A stretch of DNA of 64,000 bases, taken from contig JBAJFG010000073.1 in assembly GCA_037903475.1 (NCBI GenBank), forward strand, positions 372,001-436,000, written 5' to 3'. Numbering within the stretch: the stretch's first letter is position 1; the number at the start of each line of letters is the position of its first letter. Both the position numbers and the translations under genes were made by a program. This document shows, piece by piece, positions 39,601-51,600 of the stretch. The DNA comes from Ancylostoma caninum. Taxonomy: Eukaryota > Nematoda > Chromadorea > Rhabditida > Ancylostomatidae. The notes beneath the pieces are model-generated. The model worked only from the letters and a program-made list of their open reading frames with translations, ran no database searches and was not told the DNA's origin.

Positions 39601-42600
39601 TATGATTCAGTTAAATGATATAGCCTTAAACCATTTACTGTGAACGGATCTCAATCGTAGCTCTCGTGGAGTTTTGTGAGGAGACTTAATATTCACTTCC
39701 ATGAAGAAGGATGTCATTTTGCTTTTCTGCGTGAATGACTGCTGTAACCTCTCGCTAGATGGTGCTATTAGTTGACAGCCTGGTGGTCTTGCGTTGCGAG
39801 GAGGAACGTGTTCGACCTCATAGGCATCGCGCTGATTTGATGTATGGTGGTAGCGGAGGGATTAAGCGATTTCTCGCCAGATAACGCACCGAACCTATCC
39901 TTGCGCGGACTCTGAGAGTCTCATTGGCATTTGAAGGACTCGGGGACAATAACAGCAACACACCAAAAGCCCTCTAGAATCGCATATTTTCAGCACTGGT
40001 ATCGAATACACGTCAGTGAAGACACAAAAGTTGGCACTGTGCTACTAAAACTCACTGCCACTGATGACGATGGTGGTGATAATGCAAAGGTTGGTTATCG
40101 ATTGGCTGGAGGACACGGGGACCATGTCAAAGTTGATGAGAAGACTGGTGAATTGGCTCTGGCGAGAGCACTGGACAGGGAGGCAAACAGTGTGTTACGG
40201 TATGTTGTTTTTGTGTATTTGTCGTGTTTACCTTGAGATTTATGCACTTGTATCCGTTTCCAGACATGCTGTAATCGCATTTGATCACGGCGCGCCATCA
40301 CAGATATCGGTCGTAAATCTGACCATTGAAGTTGACGATGTCAATGACAATGCGCCTTTTTGTATTGAGCCGATAACTACAGTAGGTTTTGTCAATGATA
40401 CATACATGAGTCGACAATATTGCAGAGGACATCGGTTAACTTAATGTGTATTCTCCTTTAAGGTGCGGATTCCGGAGGATTTCCCGGATGGAGCTCTCGT
40501 AGGATGTGTGGCTGCGTCTGATGCCGACATGGGGCCGAACGCCCGTCTCAGATTCTCCCTAGAGCCAGAAGAAAACGGACTGGCGCCACCATTCAAGATT
40601 GATCACAGGACTGGATGTGTTTTTATCCATTCGCCACATCAGCCACTTGATTTCCAACGAAGACCTTTGTATAACATGACTATAGATGTAAGCCAAGCTT
40701 TAAGAAGAATATGCTGATACAAGAAAATGCTGAGGTGATTTAGGTAGCCGATAATGGAGAAGTTGTATTGAGCACCACCTGTTCATTTGTTGTGGTATTG
40801 GAAGATGTTGATGAGAATCTGCATCCGCCTGAGTTTGACGATGTTGCTTTGGAGGCTAGCGTTTACGGTGGGTAAAGAGTAATTTTCAGCTGTTTGCAAG
40901 CAGACATTGCAATGTTATTGAAAAAATCTGTGAAACAAGGTCTCGGACTTCGTTTATATGTCCTTCAGTTAAGCTCACCCCCAGTTCTGCCCTTCCCGCA
41001 TTCCCTTCAAGATTGAGACTGTTTTTTTTTTTGTTGCAGAAAACATGGCCATCGGTACAGAAGTCCTAACAGTCAAAGCAACAGACCAGGACAACCCGGT
41101 GGCACCAGTCGACTACAACATTGTCGGAGGAAATGGCATGGCTTACTTTGCCATAGACTCTTCAGGTAACTCTGAAGTATATGCTCTAGAATTCTGTAGT
41201 GTTGTGCATTCGTTCGCAGAATGGGAATTCCCGGTGGGATTACTTGTTGTCCGCTGTGAGACATAGCGAGCGATGAATAGAAGGACCTTTCTGTGGTATC
41301 TGCGGACATTTATGAATGGCGCTGGATTCAAGAAATGCTAATGAACTGCGGTAGATTTGGCCTCGGCGTGCTCTTGCTCCAGACAAATTTTGCTTTTGCG
41401 GGGTTGCATTTATAACTGTTGTTCCCAAGGGAGGTTTCGATGGTTGGGCTGAAATGTCTCATGTGATTCATGTGTTTCCTAGTGAAAAAAATCTTGAAAA
41501 CCATCTATATGGAGAACATCGGGGTAGTTTACCATAGCAAATAATTTTCGGAAGTGTTTCGCCCGGCGACATCTCTTGAAATGCCAGGGAGAAAGTTCTA
41601 GAGCAGTTAAAGTTTTTATTTCTCTTTTAATAAAATGATTACTCAAAGTTAGCTGCACGTGTCTCGCTTCGAACGATCCTCACTCAGGTGAGGAAAAAAT
41701 CAAGGATCCTCGAAAACATTCCTGGAATATACCTATGACTAAGGGTTTTACATTCGTATGAGTGTAGTTTGCATAATAGCTACCTGAGTGCTCCAGTTAC
41801 TAAATTGGGAGCAAACTGCTGGTAGCACTGTTATTGGCTTAGAACGGAAAAACACTCCCATAGCGGATGCCAGCGTCCCGAGCGGAAATTGCCGAACAAA
41901 GCACTGCGCGGTCACTGCAAGAAGGGACGTTCTTGGTGGATTTGGGGTCCAGTGCGGGATTCGTGGACGTTCCAGGGAAGGTAGTATCTACCCATAATGT
42001 GAGCGAATTCAAGTGGCAGAAATATCTATGCTTTGTTCGAGCAATTCATAACACTCAGTGACAACAAGTAGCGGTAAACACTGAATGCTATGCACATTTT
42101 GCTAGGAAAATCCGTCCTCTTTATGGAAACTTGGAAGCTGCAAAAGAACTACTCTTTAAAGAAGAATTTCTGTCCAGAAACTTCCTTTTTCCATGTTTGA
42201 AGAAAACTTCTGGTTGCTGGATATCGCAAGTATTTTCGAATAAAAGGAATTTTAAGGAAATTTGCTGCTCATTGCTGGCAACTAGAAATAGCTACGCTGT
42301 AGTGGACGTTAACTGCAGTGAAATTCTCATTAAATCATTGCAGTTGCATGGACCGCGATTTCCATTATGATAGGCACTTGCGCGCATTTCATCGTTCTCT
42401 GATTCGTAAGGAAACGGTTCCTCCAAGCAAAACGACTACAGCTTTCTCTCAAGGAAGTTTCAACTAGGTTAAGGTCGTGTAAATGGTCTTTTTTCGGCTT
42501 GAAGCGGCACCAGCACAGCGAATGAGTTTCGCGGCGGCATTTTGAATCAGAGGCCTCTATGTTCACTCAAGTGTGGTCGGGGAACGATAATTGATGCCTT

Positions 42601-45600
42601 TGTCGTCGCGCATCGGTCCATAGGGGTCAGCAACGATTAATAAAAAATTACCATAGATGGCTTTGTCGGGTTGTCACCATGGATCTGCTGAATCCGGACT
42701 TCATTTCCTTGTTTTGGGTATGTGTCTGTCCGCTTGATCAATAGTCATCCGATGGCTTAATTAGCGTGTTGGCTGGTGCTTGTTTTCATGTGCGGAGAAG
42801 ATGTGGCTAATGTGACAGATGGGGCGTAAGGAGGTGATGGAGAGGTTATCGGCTGGTTGGAGGCCCAAGATTGCTGTTCTGGATTGAGGGAACTCGATTT
42901 GGCCTGTTTTTTTAGAGGAATTCCATGTAGGTGTTTGAGCTTTGCTTCGGACCCAGAATAATCTTTGATTTTAAAAGGGTCTAAAATGAACTTCTGGCGA
43001 ATTACAGCCACATTCTGTTTACTCAGGATTTCTAAATTTAATCTACCGGCAAACACATTAGAAGATAATCTTCCATTCAATTTCCGTCCTATTTGCTACT
43101 CTGTAGACCAGCCGCTACGAGCTAATTAATCATGCTATGACTGGCGAATAATGAACGGGTTGAAGAGGACATCCTAACGCGGCCATATCTCAAAGGGACC
43201 CTAAATCACAATTCAGGATCGTAAAAATTTAGAGGTATCACAGTGGCTGCGCAGGAATGTGAAAGTAGTATGAAATGGGCGAATTATGCGTGCTAGGCAG
43301 TCTTTACTCTGTAAATTCTTAGAATTTTCGAATGGAGTCGTTCACCAGAATTTTTTGAGTATGAGGAGGGAAATTGATTAATGATTATTGTTTACTACTT
43401 GCTGCATGTAATTACTTCGGAGGACTTATAGAATTTTGAATGCTTGGAGTAGCGAAGGGCAGGTCGAAATGGTTTAACCAAAATATAAATCTGCCTTAAT
43501 AAACTACATTACTTGGTGGAGTCCCACTGCGAACAGTGGGCTCTATAAAAGAACCGAATATTTGATCGTTACACTTGGAAAAAGAAAAACAGAAAAACAT
43601 GTGAATGTATTCCAGCCAGCGTAATCCTTCACAGACAAGCTAAGGATTCGAATATTTGAACAAGAGAGGGCCACATAGCTCTCTAAAAGATGTAAGAAAG
43701 ACTGTATGGCTCTCTTTGTCCTTCAAATGTTCGAATAGGTTTCTCAATCAATTAAAACAAATAAATTATCCGCTTCATAATCGGTGTTAGGTGTTGCACT
43801 GAAATAATTAGAACAAGGGCTATAGATATTTAGCTTTTTGAATTGGCTACATTCCATATTTTCAGAATATGCCATTGGGCTCAGAATCAGCAGATTTATT
43901 GTTGGAAGAACCTAGGAGTCATCATAGCCGTAAAATTAGGTCATTAGTTCACAAACTACGTTAACCTTAATCCAGTAGTTCCTTCCCTTCCCTTAACGTG
44001 GACAGTCTGTGAGTTCGGCGATAATCTCTGGGTTATTCCTGAACCTAATCTTCTTTGGCCGGTGATCCAACATTCAGAGATGTTTCCATGGAAATAGAAA
44101 AATGAAAAATCGAAAAACAAGCGGGATGAGGAGCAAAAATAAATATTAAAGGCTTGTGAACGAAGACGAAGCAAAATAGCAAAATAACTTCTAAGAAGTG
44201 GCAAGACGCGAAACTGCATGTCGAACGTATTTGGCCAGCTTATACAGCTAGTGAATACTCCTACACACTATTTTTCACTTTCGTGTTGACTCGAATTCTA
44301 AACATACTCTTGATTTTCAGGAACAATTCGAACATCTCGAGTGCTAGACCGCGAAGAGCAGAGCACCTACTGGCTGATGATCGAGGCCAACGACAGCCCA
44401 CAAAGTCGCGTGGCAAAAACGGGGATTCTTCACGTTTTTGTGCGTGTTCTTGATAGAAATGATCATCGCCCCGTACCGCTTCTGCCCATTTATCATGCTA
44501 GCGTGAAAGAGAACTCTCCGCAGGTTAGTTACTACCACACTTATATTTTGAATATGTAAGTAATACGGGTTTCTTTAGAACATTGTCATCGTGAAGATTG
44601 ATGCTACTGATGGAGACGACGTGGATTCGAAGTCGCCACCCTCCCTTCGCTATAAAATTTCCAAGGGCGATCCGCAAAGCTTCTTTAGGATTGATCAACA
44701 TACAGGTTTGTTTTGGCTACTTACGCATTATGTATTCTTCACGATGTAATTATGTGAGCGCTGCTGTTCAGGTTATATCACTACATCTGGATCACGCCGC
44801 TTGGATCGCGAAACACAACGAGAACACGAACTTTGGGTGTCTATTTGTGACTCTGGAGAACCCCAGCTTTGCTCCTCAGTTCCCGTGGTGGTGAGCGTGG
44901 ATGACGTCAACGACAATGCACCCACCTTCGCGCAACCGATTTACCACTATAATGTGCCAGCTGGTGTCACTGGGATCGTTAGCAGGTGTGCCCCTTTACC
45001 ATTATCCCAGAAAGTTCGGAAGGGGAATGGTTGAAATTGAGGGTATTTGCGAGTGATATTGATGCTGGAAAGAATGCGGAGTTGTTCTACAACATTACTG
45101 ATGGAGATTCGAGATTTACAATAGATGAAAATGGATACATCACTACAAGTGTGCCTCTGAAGGCTGATGAGGTTAGTTGCTACTAGGTTTTTTGTGGATT
45201 TTTTGTGGATTCGCTTGTAGAGGTTAAGTATAAGAGTTTCTTACCGTTAGCACTTGCCGTGTTCAGCGCGCCCGTACTATTTCTTACTTACTTTCTCTTC
45301 CTTGATTTTCTATTTCTCCGTCACCGAGCAAGGAACATTTTCCGTAATCTTTGCGATGGAATTCTCAAGAGAAAAAAATTCGCCCAAAATCGACTATGGA
45401 GTTTTTTTTTAACCCATTGATCACGGAAATCGTGCTGATTCTTTGCCGTAACTTCCTATTCTATTGTTGAAGTAAGAATATGGTAGATAACATAGATGTC
45501 CCTCGGCTTTGTACGAGATTTTTGGAGCAGATTTAGCCAAATGAGGTTATTGCTCCTGTTGGTCTCTTCAAGTGAAAGCTTCAAAGCTGTATTACTTACC

Positions 45601-48600
45601 AGCGTCATGATTTGTGTTAAGGTGGCAACTCTAACAATCCAAGCGACAGACCGAGGCCTGCCAGCTCAAATGACACAAACTCGAGCGATCCTTACTGCTG
45701 TCGCTTTGCCGCAGCGAATTAGAGGAGCTGGAAATAGAGCGCCCAGTTTTGCGAAGAATGATGGCAGGAAAATTCCCGTGTCTGATGCTGACCAGGTACA
45801 GATTTGACGTACATTATTTGTATTATTTAACGGTATTCACTAACTAATGGAAGTTAAGACGCAATTTTTTAGGTTGGATTCACGATTGCCAAAATTGAGG
45901 CCGTAGATCCTGATGGGGATGCGATTTGGTGGAGCATTGAGAGCGGAAATGTGAACGAAACGTTTGCGTTGAGATCTGACAGTGGCCTTCTGCAACTGGC
46001 CAAACCGATTGAAACTTTAGCTCACAATGTTACATCTATTATTCTCACTATTAAAATTAGCGACGGACAATTGAATGCTACATCCGAGGTGGTTTGAGCT
46101 TCTCCCTTCAGTCGAATGCCCCTTTTAGTATGGGAGTTTATTGCAGATCGCTGTTGAAGTGTCGCGTTCGCCAACTTCCCGTCCACAGTTCTCAGCTCAG
46201 CATTATAAGACTCAGATTTCGGAGAAAACTGCCATTGGCACACAAATCTACACCGTACGAGCGAAATCCAACGCATCTGGCAAGTCATCCAAGCCACTGG
46301 TGTATGGTATTTATTCTGTAGAAGATACTGGCATGGAAGACAAACTTCGTGTAGAGCCAACGTATGTTTATTTGAATTTCTGAGGTAAGAGAATTCATAA
46401 TTTCTGAAACATTCTGTTTTAGTACTGGTAGTGTGCTAGTGATGGAATCCCTGGACTACGAAGTCTGCCGCGAAATCCGAGCCATTATTTTTGCCCGTCA
46501 AGGAACGCTTACCAACTATGTAACGCTAACTGTAACAGTGACAGATGATAATGACAATGCACCGAGATTCGTGCACAAGGACTACAGTGTCACATTGCCA
46601 CTGAGGTAAGATTTCTTCTCTGCTTTTACATTCCTTTCCCTATATGTTATTCGTTTTTCTTGAGCAAAATTAAATGTGCTACGTCTTTGATGGAAAATGT
46701 ATGTAATTATCCTCTCGGAATGCATTACAGTTCTACTCGGGGGAAAATATCTGCGCAGTTAGGGCTTCTGGATAACATTATCTGCAAAGTAGAGTGATTG
46801 ATTAGCGTCTTTAATAGTTCTGCACTCATTGGCTTAAGCTTTTGCTGTGAAGCTAAAAGTTAAGCAGGCTCTGTGTGTTCCATTTTCTGCACTAATCATT
46901 TCTCTCAGACAGATCAAATTTGGTTTTCTATATATGCTCTAGGTTAAATGTAGTGGGAAGCAGTTACCCACTGGGTATTACCCAACATTTTTTCTATGCT
47001 AGTGTCAAACTATTAGCGCTTAAAAATTTTCAATTTTTCATAACCTTCCTGAAAGGAGTGTTCATAACGCTTCTTTGGATTGAAAAAATGAAAGTGGAAA
47101 TAAACGGCTGTGGAGCGTTATGCCTGGAGTGGCAATTGGGTGAACCGACCAGTAGTAGAGCTTGGCTGCACCCCCTTTCCAGGTATAACGCGCTACACCC
47201 AAAATAAACCTATGCCATCAATAATTTTAATGCGGTTAATCTCGCTAAAAGTAGCTCTACTACTGCAGAAGTTTTTCAAAATCCTCCTAATAGCTTGTTT
47301 ACAGATCTCCTGTTGGCTTCTCGGTTGTCACGTTACTTGCTCATGATGCTGATTCTGGAGAAAATGGCGTGGTGAAATATAACATTATTAGTGGTGAGTT
47401 GCTTGCTTGTGTGGAAAATCCTGCTGCAATGCTTTCCAAGAATTTTCAATAGCAGCTAAAAAATCCCAAACAGTTGGGAACTAAAATGTATGTATAGGAT
47501 AGGATGATCGATGGAAAAGAACTTCGACGTTATGAACTGATTCAGCATTTTTTGTCATACTTGATTTTCCGCGAAATCTGCTACCGATGCGATTATGGTA
47601 AATTGGGGAAAACTGAGAAATGTTGAAGTCATGATGCTCGATAACATTTTTTACTTCCGCTTGTTGGGGTTCTCTAAACGCTGCATGTTTTTTTTTCTAA
47701 ATTTCCAAGGATCCGACTACTTACATTTCTCCTTTACAGGAAATGAACATGGTTTCTTCTCCATTGATCCAATAGTGGGAGTAGTCCGCCTTGCTAAAGT
47801 CCTTCCTCTCGATCACACTGAGTCCATACTAACAGCGCGAGCGACAGATGGTGGTAAATATCCACTCAGTGACACGGCGAACGTCAGAATCAAGACAGAT
47901 GCCTTTGATGGACATGGATTCAGATTCACAAGGTACAGCCAATTACATCTACGACGGTGGTATCCACTGATTGTTCGCCATTTCAGGGAGTTGTACCAGC
48001 GAACTGTGAGAGACACAACAGTTCTAGGATCGGTACTTCTAGTGGTATCCACTCAGCCAAATGGAGTGGCGCGATACAGTATGAAGCAACCGTGTTCTCA
48101 CTTTGATGTGCATGCGGTAAGCTGGTCTTGTACGAATTGCGCTTGGATAGCACAGTAATGATGCGGATCTTTAGGCCTCTGGTGCTGTGATACTCAAACG
48201 ATGGTTGACGAGGGAACGAGCGAAAAGTGTTGCATGTACTGTGATCGCACGAAATAGGGCTGGCGAAGAGGATACGACCAAGGTATGTAGGGAAGCGGTT
48301 GTAAAAATGGAGCATAGCTTCGAACCAAAATTTATAGCTCGGGCCTCGTTGATAACACTTCAGCATAGATCACATCATCACAACAAATTCTTATGCATAT
48401 ACAAATTCAACTAAGGAAAAAGTGCAATTTTAGAAGGCACAAAAATAGGCCAAAAAATCTCGGACAGAAATAGGGTTGTTTGCGCAAATAGCATATTGAA
48501 GCAAGAAAAATTAATCTCATACATTTAACAAATTCATAAGCTGTTTTCTCTCTAGTTCAAAAACGTCACAGCACTACATATATACTACATTTATCTGATT

Positions 48601-51600
48601 TCTTTTCCACAAATTATCGGAGAATGTGATCAAGGAATTACTGCTAAAGCCATGAGCAAAGCTTATGAATTTGTTAAATATTTGAGATTAATTTTTCTTG
48701 CTTCAATATGCTATTTGCGCGAGGAACTCGATTTCTGCCCGGCATTTGCCCGGCATTTTTTGGACTATTTTTATGCCTTCTAAAATTGCACTTTCCGTAT
48801 TTGAATTTGTATGTGCATATTCTAAGGTCCTCATCAAAACTTCGAACACCAATCAGCACTCTCCGATTTTCAAGCAACAAGTTTACCGAGGATTCCTGCG
48901 GGAGAATAGCCCTGGTGGTGAGAATCACATCCCTCATTTTTTCCTTGAGTAAAACGATGATAATGGAACTTTTTCAAGGCTCCTCCGTCCTCCTCGCAGA
49001 TAACTCCCCACTGTTGGTGTCAGCTACTGATAAGGATGTTGGGCCAAGTGCACTGATTGGCTATCGACTGCTGAATCCGAATGAGCCGTATTTTGTAGTG
49101 GATTTTGTCACTGGAGCAGTTCGATCGAGGAAACCAGTTGATTTTGAAAAGCTGAAAGAGTGGATATTTTATGTGCAAGCCAGGTAAATCATTATTTTGT
49201 TGTTTCCTGGATAGGATCCATGACATTAACTTCAGTGACATGGGTGACCCCGTGAGAGCATCCCCTATTCCGGCGATGGTGATAGTGTCGATAATTGATA
49301 CCAACGACCAGAAACCAGTTTTCACAAAGTCGAAGTTCGAAGTTGATCTTGTGTTGCCTACCGTAGCTGGAAGAGTTGTGGCGAGACCAACGGCAAAGGA
49401 TGAGGATACTGTAGGAAAACTAAGATATTCCATCAAGGTGAGTATTTTCTTCCTTTTTCTGATTAGTGTTTATGATTGGTGCTCTGCAACATAAAATAAA
49501 GGTGTTTAAGGGTAACGCGTTCGTCAAGCTCTTCTCTATCAATTCCACAGACGGCTCCATTATTCTACTTACGGCAGATGCCAAGCTGCTTAATGAAACC
49601 AAATATAAGGTGAAATTCTTAAGTTTTTCATTTTTTCCTGCTCTTCACATCTAAAGGCATATTTTCAGCTTGACATCATCGTATCAGACGGTGTTCATAC
49701 TGCTTCCGCTCCTGTCTACATAAACGTGAAGAACACATCGGGAAGGAACACTGGCTTCAGGTTTCCCCAAATGGAGTATCATGGAAGTGTTAAGGAAAAT
49801 ACATCCTACCCAATGGGAGAACCACTGCTGGCGGTAGGTTTTGCGTTATGTTTGCGCCTATCGAAGAACTTCTCCAATAAATTCTTTCTCTTGATGAGAA
49901 TAGGAAAGCTAGCAAGATTTCTATTCTCAATTTGTATGTACGAATGAAATTTCCGGATACACTGATGCAATTCTTCCATTTTAGGTTACCGCTGTGGGAG
50001 CACCCGAGGGAGCTAGCGTGACTTACAGTATTTTGAATGAACGAGAGGAGTTGTTCATTCATGATGGTACTGGAATGATCGCTCTCACTGGAAAACGATT
50101 TGATAGAGAGGCGGAACCCATTGTTCGGGTGCTCATCCAGGTAATAATCTTTGCAGTATTTTCTTGCTGTGATTTTTAGGATCTTTCTGTTTTTTTTCTA
50201 ATTTTCTCGTTTTTTCTCTTGTAATTTTCTGAGCCATCTGTGTACATATTTTAGGCTCGCACTCATGAATCGAAGCCACAACTTGCGCAGACAGTTGTCG
50301 TTTTTCGCATAGATGACGTCAATGACTGCACTCCAGTCTTCGTTAGCCTACCTTATGACGTAGTAGTCAGCTCTGATGCAGCCCTAGGAGACAAGATAAT
50401 GTCCGTGAAGGCAGTGGACAAAGATATAGGTTAGTGTGTCTTAGACTTGTTTTTTTTCTAGCGAATACTGTCAAAATTTCAGGAATGAACGGAATTGTGC
50501 GTTATAACAGCCCTTCGCTTCCTAAGGTTTTCAAGTTGAACAAGCACGATGGAAAGATCACTGTGAATGGAAAACTGAGTGATGCAAAAGTGTACCATTT
50601 CGAGATTTGGGCCACAGATCAAGGTACAACTAGTTTTTTGAAAAATATCCCGGCCTCTTAGAGAAAATTATATGATTTGAGGTGAACCTGCACTGAAAAG
50701 TTCCGTTCCTGTACGTGTGGAGGTTGTCGAAAAAGCAAGACCAATTTTCTCGAAGAAACAGTACTTTGCAAGTGTTTCGGAAGCGTCAACGAGGAACACT
50801 GTTGTAAGTATTTGGGATCTTTGTTTGGTTTAGAGTTGCGCTTATAAATGAAATGTGCCGACGTTTTCTGCGCCGAAAATATACGCTGCATTCAGCCCAG
50901 TCGGATCGCTTTGGTGTTGAGGCAGTAGAAATGGTTTGGGTTTCATTATATCATGTCACTTTTCGGATTTCTCTGTTCCAGAATACCAGAAAAAAATTTC
51001 CGCGCCAACCATTGTCTGTGGAAGTAATTTTGTGCGCTGATCACGGAAGTCTCGCTCAGTTTGTACCCATACCCCATTTTTGTCGGGCTACGCAAAGTTT
51101 ATGGCAGATGTGATATCAAACAGAATTTTTTGAAATTTTGCACGAGGGGATCATTTCATAAACTGAGTATGAATGAATGTTGTGCAGTCCATCCGAAACG
51201 ATATGGCGGCAGAAGCCGGTGTCAGATCTAGAGGCAGCACGACTGCGGCGCGGCCGATATCAGCTGTTTGGAAAAAAAACTAGTGAAGACACTGACCGAA
51301 TGGAAAGGTGATGTTTGGAAAGGTGGTACTAACAGAAAGGAACATGAATATTGAAAGAAACAATCAAATACAACAATAGTATTTGATCGAGTCGGCGTAT
51401 GCTGCCGAGTTAGCCGCACCGCCTTTAGATTTCTCACCGGGCTCACCCTCCCCATCGTTTCGAATGAACTGTATGTACCCATTTTGTAGTGAAACGCTCG
51501 TACCGCTGGATGGCGGTGTAGGATTACTGTAAGCAATGGAAAATGACAAATGGATGCAAAACAATGTTAATAGTCAACACATAACATACATCTATGCGAA

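Larger units (their letters stand above)
41166..44320 (+). other. intron 19 of cdh-4 (3.2 kb)
   Basis: This is the largest intron of the gene and splits the glycine codon of the EC9 motif SSG|T. It carries a minus-strand open segment at 42757-43108 that looks coding, and a small TTCGAA-type inverted repeat at 43646-43737. The part around 41800-42060 is GC-richer and open in more than one frame, without a recognisable product. Confidence 0.75.

Noticed and set aside
44986..45010. Read-through of the GTGTGC donor-like site at 44986 in EC11
   Set aside because: That junction gives a stop; splicing from 44963 to 45011 gives an uninterrupted cadherin strand.
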